Source: Xanthobacteraceae bacterium (lineage in GTDB: Bacteria > Pseudomonadota > Alphaproteobacteria > Rhizobiales > Xanthobacteraceae). Taken from it: a DNA stretch of 64,000 nt. Below are positions 35,709 through 44,320 of the stretch, one piece after another (the stretch's first letter is position 1; each line of letters opens with the position of its first letter). The notes beneath the pieces are model-generated. The model was given only the letters and a program-made list of their open reading frames with translations, did no database searches and was not told where the DNA came from. The stretch is from assembly GCA_030037645.1 (NCBI GenBank), contig JASHQI010000186.1, positions 1-64,000 of the forward strand. The letters run 5' to 3'. Made by a program: the position numbers and the translations under genes.

Positions 35709-36136
35709 GCCGCGAGACCGTGCACCTTGGTGCGCAGTCTCTCAGCGAAAGCCTGTGCGGCTGCCGCAACCGCCTGCGCGTCGTTGCGCGGGAGGCTCGG
35801 TTCCTGTTGGCGCCCGGCGGCTACGATTTGCGACAGGCGGCTCAATACGTCCTTGCCGGCAGCGACGCCGCGATCAAGATCGCTGCTCAAACGTTCGGCG
35901 CGGCCGATGCGGTCGCCCAGGCCGATATCGCATTCGCGGACGGTGATCTTCAGTCCGGCGATGGCGCGTTCGGCAATCTCGGTCGCCGTAATGAGCTCCG
36001 AAATCGTCGCCCGCAGCGAATGCTCGTCGGCCTTGAGCAACTTGAGACGTCGATTGAGGATCATGCAATAACCGACGGTCAACATGAGTAGAATTGCGAC
36101 CAGGCATTCGATGATCATGCCAAATCCGTTGCTCAT
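35705..36136 (-). CDS. DUF6468-type flagellar-cluster membrane protein
   Basis: A 143-residue protein with one N-terminal transmembrane helix (~5-27, 'MIIECLVAILLMLTVGYCMI') and a helical cytoplasmic part with coiled-coil character ('LLKADEHSLRATISELITAT'). It resembles DUF6468 proteins found between fliM and motE in alphaproteobacteria. It overlaps fliM (ATGA) upstream and motE (ATGA) downstream, so fliM-DUF6468-motE is a tightly coupled set. Precise role unknown; presumably motor or switch assembly. Confidence 0.78.
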   Translation of the reverse strand: MSNGFGMIIECLVAILLMLTVGYCMILNRRLKLLKADEHSLRATISELITATEIAERAIAGLKITVRECDIGLGDRIGRAERLSSDLDRGVAAGKDVLSRLSQIVAAGRQQEPSLPRNDAQAVAAAAQAFAERLRTKVHGLAA

Positions 36137-37341
36137 TGGGCCTCCATTGGATTCGTTGAGCCGCCCGCCATTTCGAACATGGCGAATGTCGTGCTCGGTT
36201 TGCGCAAGGGCTTGGCGACGCGCACGGCGACGCGGTCGCCGACGCGTCCCATACGGCCCTCGGTCAGTGTGATGTCGCCGCAACGAACGATGACGAGCGC
36301 ATCCGATTTGAGTTCGAGCATCAGCGTGTCGCCAACTTCAAGTTTCATGATCTGTTTCATCGGTAGCTGCGCTTCGTAAAGCACGGCATCGACCGCGATT
36401 TGCGCTTGTCCGATCTCGGTCGCGAGATGACCTTCCCAGGTCGGATCGCGGCCGAATTTTTCACCCATGAACATCTGCAACAGCACGTCGCGGATGGGTT
36501 CGATCGTCGCGTAAGGCAAAAGCAACTCGATATTGCCGCCGCGATCCTCCATGTCGATGCGCAACCGCACCAGGATTGCGGCGTTGGCCGGCCGCGAGAT
36601 GGCTGCAAAACGTGGGTTGGTTTCGAGCCGGTCAATATCGAACTTCACTGGCGAGAGCGGACGAAATGCAAGCTCGGCGTCGGCGAGCACGACCTCGATC
36701 ATACGTTTGATGAGGTTCGTTTCGATCGTCGTATAAGGACGACCTTCAATGCGGATCGCGGTCTGGCCGCGGCGCCCGCCGAGCAGCACATCGATGATGG
36801 AATAGATCAGGCTTGAGTTGACGGTGAGCAGGCCGAAATTGTCCCACTCTTCGGCCCTGAACACACCCAGAATGGCGGGGAGCGGTATCGAGTTGAGATA
36901 GTCTCCGAAACGAACCGAGGTGATCCGATCGAGCGACACCTCGACGTTATCCGAAGTGAAGTTGCGTAGACTGGTCGTCATCAACCGAACCAAACGGTCG
37001 AAGACGATCTCCAGCATCGGCAACCGCTCGTAGGAGACCATCGCCGAATCGATGATCGCGCGAATGCCGGAATTGTCATTGAGCGAAATGTCGGCAAGGC
37101 TGAAGCCAAGCAGAGAATCGATTTCCTCTTGAGTGAGAATGCGTTCGGCGCCGCCCTTTGTAGCCTGGATGAAGTGGCCGTCATCGACCATAGCGCCCCA
37201 ATTCGTCGCCGTGGCCTCGGCGCCGTTTTCAACGCCGGCAGCCGTCGGCTCGCTATCGGTCGCCGCCTTCTGCTCGGCTTCGAGCGCAACACCCCATTCG
37301 GCGGCAAGCGCGTCCTGGTCGATTTGGTCCTTCAGTGCCAT
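36133..37341 (-). CDS. fliM: Flagellar motor switch protein FliM
   Basis: A 402-residue C-ring protein. The EIDSLL segment ('ILTQEEIDSLLGF') normally at the extreme N-terminus is at residue ~70, after an extra Ala/Glu-rich extension. The middle domain has 'LLTVNSSLIYSIIDVLLGGR', and the C-terminal FliN-like domain has 'MKLEVGDTLMLELKSDALVI'. It binds phospho-CheY and sets rotation direction. It lies between fliL (41-base gap) and DUF6468 (4-base overlap). Confidence 0.96.
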   Translation of the reverse strand: MALKDQIDQDALAAEWGVALEAEQKAATDSEPTAAGVENGAEATATNWGAMVDDGHFIQATKGGAERILTQEEIDSLLGFSLADISLNDNSGIRAIIDSAMVSYERLPMLEIVFDRLVRLMTTSLRNFTSDNVEVSLDRITSVRFGDYLNSIPLPAILGVFRAEEWDNFGLLTVNSSLIYSIIDVLLGGRRGQTAIRIEGRPYTTIETNLIKRMIEVVLADAELAFRPLSPVKFDIDRLETNPRFAAISRPANAAILVRLRIDMEDRGGNIELLLPYATIEPIRDVLLQMFMGEKFGRDPTWEGHLATEIGQAQIAVDAVLYEAQLPMKQIMKLEVGDTLMLELKSDALVIVRCGDITLTEGRMGRVGDRVAVRVAKPLRKPSTTFAMFEMAGGSTNPMEAQ

Positions 37342-37382
37342 CGGCTCACGGTGTCAGATATGAAGTGTTCGGACTCACAACC

Positions 37383-37922
37383 TCACTGCACCACAATCTC
37401 TTTAAACAGCACGGCATTAATTCGGCTCGGCGCGATCGCGATATTGACTCGCCGCGTCAACTCCTCCTTGAGCCGATAGAGTCCCGCCGAGCCGTCGAGA
37501 TCGGTTGGACGCAATTCCCGCAAATAGGTCTGGAATGCATCCATCAGTCGCGGCATGAGGGGCTGGATCTGCGCTTCTTCCGACCGGTTGGGCAGTTCGA
37601 GCACCACTTTCACTTTGAGATATTGCGTGCGATCGCCGCCGCTGCTCGACAGGTTCACCAAGACGTCGGGCATGTCCATGAAAACGGGCGGTTTGACTAC
37701 ATTCGCGGCAACCGCCGCCTCACCGCGGCCAGCAAAGAAGAAGAAATATGCCCCGCCACCGATCGCCCCCAGAGCGACGACGCCTGCAACGGCAATCAGG
37801 ATGAGCTTTAGCGGTAACCGGCGCTTTGCGACGGGGGCTTCCGTTGCCTCCTCGCCCGCATCCTCGACCTCAGCCTCTGCGTCCTTGGCGTCAGCCTGCG
37901 TTTCGTTCTTTGTTGCCATCAC
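37383..37922 (-). CDS. fliL: Flagellar basal body-associated protein FliL
   Basis: A 179-residue single-pass inner-membrane protein that surrounds the stator. The N-terminal ~35 residues are acidic and cytoplasmic ('EAEVEDAGEEATEAP'). The membrane helix is at ~39-61 ('LILIAVAGVVALGAIGGGAY'). The periplasmic FliL domain shows 'LPNRSEEAQIQPLMPRLMDA' and ends 'INAVLFKEIVVQ'. Starts the minus-strand fliL-fliM-DUF6468-motE transcript; its start faces the 358-base gap before flgF. Confidence 0.94.
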   Translation of the reverse strand: MMATKNETQADAKDAEAEVEDAGEEATEAPVAKRRLPLKLILIAVAGVVALGAIGGGAYFFFFAGRGEAAVAANVVKPPVFMDMPDVLVNLSSSGGDRTQYLKVKVVLELPNRSEEAQIQPLMPRLMDAFQTYLRELRPTDLDGSAGLYRLKEELTRRVNIAIAPSRINAVLFKEIVVQ

Positions 37923-38169
37923 CGTTTCCGCTTGCGTGAGGAGCGCACGCAGCCGGCAGGAATCACGCAGAACGTACGCCGCGAGCGTTGATTGGCGTCA
38001 CCAGCAGCGCCGCCGAAAATCAAGCTAGACAGCAATGGTTAACGGATACTTGCAACGGTTCGGACGGCAGGAATTTTTTGCCCAGTCGAACCGGTCTGGC
38101 GGCGCTTTCTGCCCTCCCATCGGCTGTGGGCTTTTCCCCTAAGCTACTGCCATACGTAAGATTTTCCCA

Positions 38170-38186
38170 TTGGCACGGGTTCTGCA
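38170..38186 (+). promoter_or_regulatory. Sigma-54 promoter for the flgF operon
   Basis: TTGGCACGGGTTCTGCA gives a perfect -24 element (TTGGCACG) and a -12 CTGC (consensus TTGC) with the required 10 bases between GG and GC. It is 95 bases before the flgF start. The surrounding 358-base gap (37923-38280) also holds a CtrA half site near 38036 but no gene. Confidence 0.75.
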
Positions 38187-38280
38187 AATCGCAGACCAGC
38201 GCGGCTTGGGAGAGCCGGCGGAACGCGCGACGGAGAAGCCTGAAATGCGGCATCTTCCTCGCTCAAGGGGAGAATACCCG

Positions 38281-39051
38281 ATGGAGAATGCTCTTCTCGT
38301 CGGCCTGTCTCGGCAGATGGCGCTCAGTAACGAACTCGACATCATCGCCAACAACATCGCCAACATCGACACCACCGGATTTAAGGCTGACAATGCGACG
38401 TTCGGCGAATATCTCATGCCGGGCGCCAGCAATCACCAATTCCGGGGCAGCGACCGCCTCATCAGCTTCGTGCAGGACCGCGCGAGCTGGATCAATTTCA
38501 GCGAAGGGGCAATCCAACAGACCGGCAATCCCCTGGACATCGCCATCAGTGGCGACGGCTACCTGGCGGTGCAGACGCCGCGGGGGCTGCGCTACACCCG
38601 CAATGGGGCGCTGCAAATCAATGGAACCGGTCAGCTTATCACCGATGAAGGCGACCCGGTGATGGGCGACAATGGACCCATCACGTTTCAGACCGGCGAT
38701 CACGACATCAGCATCAGCCCAAACGGCATCGTCACGGCGCTGTCTGGCTCCGACCCCGATAATGCACCGCGCGGCCGCATTCAGATCGTCGGCTTTGACC
38801 ATCCACAGCTTCTACAAAAGGACGGCAGCAGCACTTTTATGGCGCCGACTGGGGTCAACACCACGGCGCCACCGACCGGCACGCGCCTGGTGCAAGGCTC
38901 AATCGAGAAATCGAACGTCAACGCCGTCGCCGAAATGGCGCGCATGATCCAGATCACCCGGAGTTACACAGACATCGCCGCTATCTTGCAGAACCAGGAC
39001 GACCAGCGTCGCAACGCACTGTCCCAGCTCTCGCAGACGCCCAGCAGTTGA
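38281..39051 (+). CDS. flgF: Flagellar basal-body rod protein FlgF
   Basis: A 256-residue distal-rod-type protein. N-terminus 'LSRQMALSNELDIIANNIAN' with 'IDTTGFKADN' is the rod/hook motif; C-terminus 'VQGSIEKSNVNAVAEMARMI' fits FlgF/FlgG. Assignment as FlgF rests on length and on lying immediately upstream of flgG (20 bases). ATG at 38281 follows AAGGGGAGAA. First gene of flgF-flgG-flgA-flgH behind a sigma-54 promoter. Confidence 0.93.
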   Translation: MENALLVGLSRQMALSNELDIIANNIANIDTTGFKADNATFGEYLMPGASNHQFRGSDRLISFVQDRASWINFSEGAIQQTGNPLDIAISGDGYLAVQTPRGLRYTRNGALQINGTGQLITDEGDPVMGDNGPITFQTGDHDISISPNGIVTALSGSDPDNAPRGRIQIVGFDHPQLLQKDGSSTFMAPTGVNTTAPPTGTRLVQGSIEKSNVNAVAEMARMIQITRSYTDIAAILQNQDDQRRNALSQLSQTPSS

Positions 39052-39071
39052 TAGGTTGAGGAGACAGTTGC

Positions 39072-39860
39072 ATGCGTGCGCTCGACACTGCAGCCACCGG
39101 CATGGCGGCCATGGACCTCCAGGTCCAGGTCATCGCCGGCAACATCGCGAACATGAGCACCACGGGCTTCAAGAGTCAGCGCGCTGAATTCCAGGATCTC
39201 ATCTACGAACATGTGCAGCGCATTGGCGCCCAGGCTTCCGACCAGGGCAATATTCTTCCAGTCGGCATCGAACTCGGCTCCGGCGTGAAGACTGTCGGCA
39301 CACCGCGCCTGATGACGCAAGGCACGTTGCAGCAAACCGGCAATACGCTCGACGTCGCGATTCAGGGCACGGGTTGGTTCAAGATCCTGATGCCAGACGG
39401 CACGTACAGCTACACGCGCGACGGATCGTTCCAGATGGATTCGCAAGGCCGCATCGTCACTGCCGGCGGCAATATCGTTCAGCCAACCATCACCATCCCG
39501 GCGAACTCGAGCGGACTCACCATAAACCAGCAAGGCCAGGTATCGGTGACGCCGGCAGGGAGCACCACCTCAAGCATCCTCGGTCAGTTCACGCTCACGA
39601 CCTTCATCAACGATGCCGGCCTGCAAGCGAACGGCGACAATTTGTTCACCGCCACACCGGCATCGGGCCAACCGCAGGACGGCGTGCCGGGGACGAACGG
39701 CGCCGGTACGCTCCTCCAGGGCAGCCTCGAACAGTCGAACGTCGAGGCAGTGACCGAAATCTCCAACTTGATCGCGGCACAGCGCGCCTACGAGATGAAT
39801 TCCAAGGTGATCACCGCCGCCGACGAGATGCTGCAAACGACGTCGCAACTGATGCGCTGA
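39072..39860 (+). CDS. flgG: Flagellar basal-body distal rod protein FlgG
   Basis: A 262-residue distal rod protein, the usual FlgG length. 'AATGMAAMDLQVQVIAGNIA' with 'NMSTTGFKSQRAEFQDLIYE' matches the FlgG N-terminus, and 'LEQSNVEAVTEISNLIAAQR' with 'AYEMNSKVITAADEMLQTTS' the C-terminus. Follows flgF and precedes flgA by 14 bases. Confidence 0.96.
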   Translation: MRALDTAATGMAAMDLQVQVIAGNIANMSTTGFKSQRAEFQDLIYEHVQRIGAQASDQGNILPVGIELGSGVKTVGTPRLMTQGTLQQTGNTLDVAIQGTGWFKILMPDGTYSYTRDGSFQMDSQGRIVTAGGNIVQPTITIPANSSGLTINQQGQVSVTPAGSTTSSILGQFTLTTFINDAGLQANGDNLFTATPASGQPQDGVPGTNGAGTLLQGSLEQSNVEAVTEISNLIAAQRAYEMNSKVITAADEMLQTTSQLMR

Positions 39861-39874
39861 GAAAGGTCCTCTTG

Positions 39875-40942
39875 ATGATCCGCTCCAGCATCCGGAAAAT
39901 CGCCATCGTCCTCGCACTGGCGGGCCCGCTCGCCAGTACCGCGGCGGCCCAGACCGCAGATCCTCAGAGTACGGACGGTCAAATCGCCGCCGCCCAGATC
40001 GCAGTGCCGGCGCTGCGCGACAGCGTCACGGTCACGAGCGACGTCGTGCGCATCGGCGACCTTGTCGAAAATGCCGGACCGGTGGCCGACGTGCCGATTT
40101 TCCGCTCGCCCGACCTCGGCACCACCGGGGTGGTGTCGACCGAAAGCATCGTCGAGGCCATTCGTCCTCACCAGCTCATCGATATCGATACGCGCGGGCT
40201 TGCCGAAGTCACGGTCACGCGCGCAAGCCGCCCGATCACGCTACAGGAAATCTCGGCACGCATCGCTGAGGTACTGTCTCAGCAGTGCGGCCTGGGAGAA
40301 CCGCGTGACATTTCGGTCAATTTCGACCAGGCGGTGCACACCCTCCAAGTGGAGCCGAATGCAATTGGGCCGTTGCAGGTCGTCGGCCTCGACTACGATC
40401 CGCGCACGGCACGCTTCGACATCACGTTCAATTTGCCCACGAGCGCGGCGTTGCAACTACATCCAGCCCGCTTCACCGGCACGGCGTTCGCGACTATTCC
40501 CGCCGTTGCCGTCGACCATCCGGTGGAACGCGGCGGAGTGCTCAAGGCGTCCGATCTCATCGTCGTGCGCCGGCCGAAGTCGGAATCCGACGGCGGAAGC
40601 ATAAGCGATATCGCTGACGCGGTCGGGCTTGCGGCGCGGCATGAGCTTCGTCCGAGCCAGCCGCTCCACGCGACCGATCTGATGAGACCCAATATCATTC
40701 AGCGCAACGATACCGTGACGATCGTCTATCAGGCGCCGGGACTGGTGCTGACGCTGCGCGGCCGGGCGCAGGAGGCAGGCGCGCTTGGCGACTCGATCGG
40801 CGTGCTCAATGTGGAATCAAATCGCGTCATCCAGGGGATCGTTTCGGCTCCCGGGCGTGTGACAGTCAGCGCCGTCCCCACGCGCGTGGTCGATAATACG
40901 GTCGTGGCTTCCCCTTCTTCGTCGCCGGAAAGGTCCGAGTAA
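39875..40942 (+). CDS. flgA: Flagellar P-ring assembly chaperone FlgA
   Basis: A 355-residue periplasmic chaperone. The signal peptide ends near 'STAAAQT'. The C-terminal SAF/FlgA domain includes 'VERGGVLKASDLIVVRRPKS', 'RHELRPSQPLHATDLMRPNI' and 'LGDSIGVLNVESNRVIQGIV'. E. coli FlgA is 219 residues; the extra N-terminal ~130 residues are usual in alphaproteobacteria. Its partner FlgI is encoded at 45584. 25 bases before flgH. Confidence 0.93.
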   Translation: MIRSSIRKIAIVLALAGPLASTAAAQTADPQSTDGQIAAAQIAVPALRDSVTVTSDVVRIGDLVENAGPVADVPIFRSPDLGTTGVVSTESIVEAIRPHQLIDIDTRGLAEVTVTRASRPITLQEISARIAEVLSQQCGLGEPRDISVNFDQAVHTLQVEPNAIGPLQVVGLDYDPRTARFDITFNLPTSAALQLHPARFTGTAFATIPAVAVDHPVERGGVLKASDLIVVRRPKSESDGGSISDIADAVGLAARHELRPSQPLHATDLMRPNIIQRNDTVTIVYQAPGLVLTLRGRAQEAGALGDSIGVLNVESNRVIQGIVSAPGRVTVSAVPTRVVDNTVVASPSSSPERSE

Positions 40943-40967
40943 GTAGCACTGCGTGAAAGGTAGTCCG

Positions 40968-41720
40968 ATGTCGAATCGTCGTGTGTGGCTTTTGCGTTGC
41001 GCCCTGTTGTCCTCAGTGGCCGCTCTTAATAGTGGTTGCGCAGCGATCGATCGGCTGAAGAACATCGGTGAGACGCCGCCGCTTTCACCGGTCAGCAATC
41101 CGACCACCCAACCCGGATACAAACCCGTTCAAATGCCGATGCCAACGCCACAGCCGGCCATCTACAATCCCAATTCATTGTGGCGCAACGGCTCACGCGC
41201 GTTTTTCAAGGATCAGCGTGCGCATCAGGTCGGCGACATCCTTACGGTGAAGGTCAACATCAACGACACGGCGGAATTCCAGGATCAAACCCAACTCAGC
41301 CGGAGCACCACCGAAGATTCGGGCATCACCAATTTCATCGGCGCCAACACCATCGCCAATCCGGCCAAGGCCGTACTGCCGGGCAGTCTGCTGACCGCGG
41401 ACGGCAACACCCAGATGAACGGCAGCGGCACGATCAACCGGCAGGATCAACTGATCACCAATGTCGCCGCGGTGGTCACACAGGCGCTGCCGAATGGAAA
41501 TCTTGTCATCGAAGGTAAGCAGGAAATCCGGCTCAACTCGGAGGTTCGCGAGCTCGTCGTCGCCGGTATCGTGCGCCCTGAGGACATCGACAGCGACAAC
41601 TCGGTTGAGTTGCCGAAGATCGCCGAGGCGCGGGTCGCCTACGGCGGTAAGGGCACGCTGACCAACGCTCAGACGCAGCCGTGGGGCCAGCAGGTGACGG
41701 ATGTTGTATTGCCGTTCTGA
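40968..41720 (+). CDS. flgH: Flagellar L-ring protein FlgH
   Basis: A 250-residue outer-membrane lipoprotein. Lipobox 'LNSGC' at ~residues 21-25. Conserved pieces are 'SLWRNGSRAFFKDQRAHQVG', 'DILTVKVNINDTAEF', 'GNLVIEGKQEIRLNSEVREL' and 'VAGIVRPEDI'. ATG 40968 chosen over a GTG at 40953 because it gives a clean lipoprotein signal. Last gene of the flgF operon, followed by an inverted repeat and a strong terminator. Confidence 0.96.
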   Translation: MSNRRVWLLRCALLSSVAALNSGCAAIDRLKNIGETPPLSPVSNPTTQPGYKPVQMPMPTPQPAIYNPNSLWRNGSRAFFKDQRAHQVGDILTVKVNINDTAEFQDQTQLSRSTTEDSGITNFIGANTIANPAKAVLPGSLLTADGNTQMNGSGTINRQDQLITNVAAVVTQALPNGNLVIEGKQEIRLNSEVRELVVAGIVRPEDIDSDNSVELPKIAEARVAYGGKGTLTNAQTQPWGQQVTDVVLPF

Positions 41721-41723
41721 TCG

Positions 41724-41797
41724 GGAATCAGATGTCAGCAATCGGTCATCAGAAAGAATGTCTGGGAGCACTCCCCTGATGACTGATGGCTGATTCC
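41724..41797. repeat. Imperfect long inverted repeat after flgH
   Basis: GGAATCAG (41724-41731) pairs with CTGATTCC (41790-41797), and inside it GTCATCAG (41745-41752) pairs with CTGATGAC (41776-41783). The unit is rich in TCATCAG-type repeats unlike the GC-rich surroundings. It could be a degenerate mobile repeat or an RNA 3'-end structure. Confidence 0.5.
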
Positions 41798-41847
41798 TGC
41801 CCTCCCCGGGGTTACGTCGCGGCAGCGTGCGGGAACCCCGAGACGAC

Positions 41848-41886
41848 GCGGCCTCCGGCAGCTCCCCGCCGGAGGCCGCGGTTTTT
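41848..41886 (+). terminator. Rho-independent terminator after flgH
   Basis: GCGGCCTCCGGC and GCCGGAGGCCGC form a 12-bp perfect stem with an 8-base loop, followed by GGTTTTTG. It ends the flgF-flgG-flgA-flgH transcript and lies before the convergent glycosyltransferase gene. Confidence 0.88.
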
Positions 41887-41903
41887 GTTTGTTGCGGGAA
41901 GCA

Positions 41904-43532
41904 TCACGCCGACAGCTTGCGCGTGAAAGGCAGGAGCCGCGCCCGCGCCAATTCCGACCGTAACGCAGCGACGACGCTGTCCCATTCGCCGAACTTCGGC
42001 TGTCTGACCAACCGGGCAGTCGGATACCAGGGGCTATCTTGCCGCTCGCGCAACCAACGAAAGTCCGCAGCGAAGGGCAGCAGCAGAAGCAGCGGCTTGC
42101 CCATCGCGCCGGCGAGATGCGCGACTGCGGTGTCGACCGAAATCACCGCATCAAGTTGCGCGACCACGCCGGCAGTATCGGCAAAGTCATGGAACTGGTT
42201 TCCGAGATGAAGCACATTCGTGCATGCTTGCAGTAATGCCGCGTCCTCTTCGCGCACGTCGTGCTGAAGGCTGACGAGCGAGGCGTCGGGCAGCTCCAGC
42301 AGCGGAGCCAGCGTTGCAAGACGCATCGAACGATTGATGTCGTTGTCGTGCAAACGTCCTCCGGCCCACACGATGCCGACAAGCGGCCGCCGCTGCGGCA
42401 GGCGCGATCGCCACGCAGCAATGTCGTCGGCAGCGGGCCTGATATAGGGAACGCCGCTAGGGATCGACGCCAGTTCGGTGCCGAAGGCCAGCGGCAAACT
42501 GAGCAGCGGACAGTGGCAATCGAAGCTTGGCAATTCTTGCCCCCGCGCGATGACAGCCGCGACGCCCGGCATGGGCGACAACAGCCGCACCAGCTCACGC
42601 TGGACTTCCACAACAACCTTTTTGGCGCCGCGCGCGGCCAAAAGCGGTGCATAGCGCACGAACTGAATCGTGTCGCCAGAACCCTGCTCGGCGTGCAGCA
42701 GAATGGTCTTGCCGTCGAGCGGCTCTTTGCCCAACCACAGCGGCGCCGTGAACGTCCGGCGCTGCGAAGCCAGCAGTCCGACTTCCCAGCGCGTCTCGTA
42801 ACCCTGCCAGCCGGCAGCAAAATCACCCAACGTTAATCGCACGATACTCTCGACAAAACGCGCCTGGGCAAAACTCGGACTGCTGACAAGCGCGCGACTC
42901 GCACTCATGAGAGCTTCGTGCGGACGATCAAGCCGGCGCAGCGCAACGGCGCGGTTGGTCAAGAGTTGCGCGTTTTCCGGCGCGATCTTAAGCGCCTTGT
43001 CGTAAGCGGCAACTGCCTCGCTCGGACGATTGAGCTTGAGCAACGCGTTGCCGCGGTTGCCGAGCGCATCGAGATGGACGGGATCGGTGGCCAGTACGCG
43101 TTCGAAAGCGCCAAGCGCCTCGCACGGACGACCAAGCTCCAACAGCGCGACGCCGCGCCGGTTGAGAAGCTCCGTACTATCCGGTTCGATCCGCAGGCCC
43201 GCGTCGTAACTTGCCAGCGCCTCTTTGAATCTTGTCAAAGCATGAAAGACGAGACCCAAGCTTGCAAAACCGTCAGCACGATCGAGGTCGGTCTTCAAAG
43301 CCGCCTGAATGAGCGCGAGCGCCGTGTCCAGGCGCCCGCATCGGTAATGGATCTGCCCGAGACCGTACAACGCATCGAAGTTGTCGGATTGATAGCGCAG
43401 CACGACGTTGTAGAGCCGTTGGGCTTTTTCGAAATCGGCCTCTTCACGTGCGCGCAGCGCACGCCGCAGCATGCGCGAGACGTTCGGTTGCAGGCTGTGC
43501 GACAGGCCGCTCAACATCGCACCATGAGGCAA
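41904..43532 (-). CDS. TPR protein with heptosyltransferase (GT9)-like domain, putative flagellar glycosyltransferase
   Basis: A 542-residue protein. TPR repeats span ~20-230 ('LYGLGQIHYRCGRLDTALAL', 'ALGNRGNALLKLNRPSEAVA'). A C-terminal GT-B domain has 'GKTILLHAEQGSGDTIQFVR' (~280) and 'VISVDTAVAHLAGAMGKPLL' (~475), as in heptosyltransferase-like enzymes. TPR-GT proteins are widespread near flagellin genes and are suspected glycosyltransferases. Paralogues lie at 47492 and 49545. Two CtrA-like boxes precede it. Sugar and acceptor are not known. Confidence 0.85.
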   Translation of the reverse strand: MPHGAMLSGLSHSLQPNVSRMLRRALRAREEADFEKAQRLYNVVLRYQSDNFDALYGLGQIHYRCGRLDTALALIQAALKTDLDRADGFASLGLVFHALTRFKEALASYDAGLRIEPDSTELLNRRGVALLELGRPCEALGAFERVLATDPVHLDALGNRGNALLKLNRPSEAVAAYDKALKIAPENAQLLTNRAVALRRLDRPHEALMSASRALVSSPSFAQARFVESIVRLTLGDFAAGWQGYETRWEVGLLASQRRTFTAPLWLGKEPLDGKTILLHAEQGSGDTIQFVRYAPLLAARGAKKVVVEVQRELVRLLSPMPGVAAVIARGQELPSFDCHCPLLSLPLAFGTELASIPSGVPYIRPAADDIAAWRSRLPQRRPLVGIVWAGGRLHDNDINRSMRLATLAPLLELPDASLVSLQHDVREEDAALLQACTNVLHLGNQFHDFADTAGVVAQLDAVISVDTAVAHLAGAMGKPLLLLLPFAADFRWLRERQDSPWYPTARLVRQPKFGEWDSVVAALRSELARARLLPFTRKLSA

Positions 43533-43578
43533 GGATGCGTGGCTTCGTCGCGATGCTGGACGCGCCGCCCGTTGATCC

Positions 43579-43617
43579 TTAACGGTCGGTAAAGCAACAG
43601 GGTAAATGAAAGCTTAA
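43579..43617. promoter_or_regulatory. Two CtrA-like boxes before the TPR glycosyltransferase
   Basis: TTAACGGTCGGTAAA (43579-43593) and TAAATGAAAGCTTAA (43603-43617) are both one-mismatch versions of TTAA-N7-TTAA, 24 bases apart. The first begins 47 bases upstream of the minus-strand start at 43532. Confidence 0.5.
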
Positions 43618-43661
43618 TAGCGACCGCGACGACGATCGATATCGGGACGGATCTCAAGCGA

Positions 43662-44030
43662 TCAGGACTGCAATGCGTCTAGTCGCTTATGCAGGAGCGC
43701 AATCTCATGCTCGATCTTCGCCACTCTATCGGCCATGGCGTGTTCCGACCGGCCATGTTCGGTTGCCGGACTTAAACCGTATTCGGGTCGCCACGTTATG
43801 CCGATATTATTGCCTCTTCGCCATCTGACCTGGACCTGAAAGTATTCGTCCTTATGCGGGATGTAGAGCTCAAATGCATCCGGGAGCATGACGTTCTCGG
43901 AAAATTCGAGACGGCCGCCATTATTGGTGACGTCGCGGACGATACAGTCCATGCTGGACAACCGGTTATTGAAGTAGATTCGTCCCTTGATGAACGTCTT
44001 ATGACGAACGGTCGCGCGACGCTCAGTCAT
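43662..44030 (-). CDS. PilZ domain protein
   Basis: A 122-residue single-domain PilZ protein. 'RRATVRHKTFIKGRI' carries an RxxxR-like arginine cluster, and 'DCIVRDVTNNGGRLEF' the D/NxSxxG-like second motif, here 'NNGG'. PilZ domains bind cyclic di-GMP, but the altered second motif makes binding uncertain. A short C-terminal coiled coil follows ('VAKIEHEIALLHKRLDAL'). Start at 44030 (ATG). It is monocistronic between flagellar blocks and might tie motility to c-di-GMP. Confidence 0.85.
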   Translation of the reverse strand: MTERRATVRHKTFIKGRIYFNNRLSSMDCIVRDVTNNGGRLEFSENVMLPDAFELYIPHKDEYFQVQVRWRRGNNIGITWRPEYGLSPATEHGRSEHAMADRVAKIEHEIALLHKRLDALQS

Positions 44031-44320
44031 CACGATCAAGTCTCAATTTATTGATCCGATGCGGACAACTCCCATCATCTGCGCTCGGTGTTGACGGAAT
44101 GTAACTTGCCTGAAGTCTTGGCAACGCAATAAGTCCCGTAACCGGGGAGATGCAGCAAACACAATGACGCAGATCAAGATGCACTGCGGACCGTGCAGCG
44201 GCGGTTTACAAAGACTGAAATTCGATATCGAGAACAGTCGCTGCCGCGCTTCGCGCACCGACAAATCAACGGAAAATCAGCGTCCGCCGCCACCGTCGAA
44301 AACAGAAAAATTCGGATCGC
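44031..44320. other. 290-base gap without a convincing gene
   Basis: Between the PilZ and dksA genes. A plus-strand frame begins at 44164 but its composition is that of a shadow running into dksA. No clear promoter or terminator motif was seen. Confidence 0.5.
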
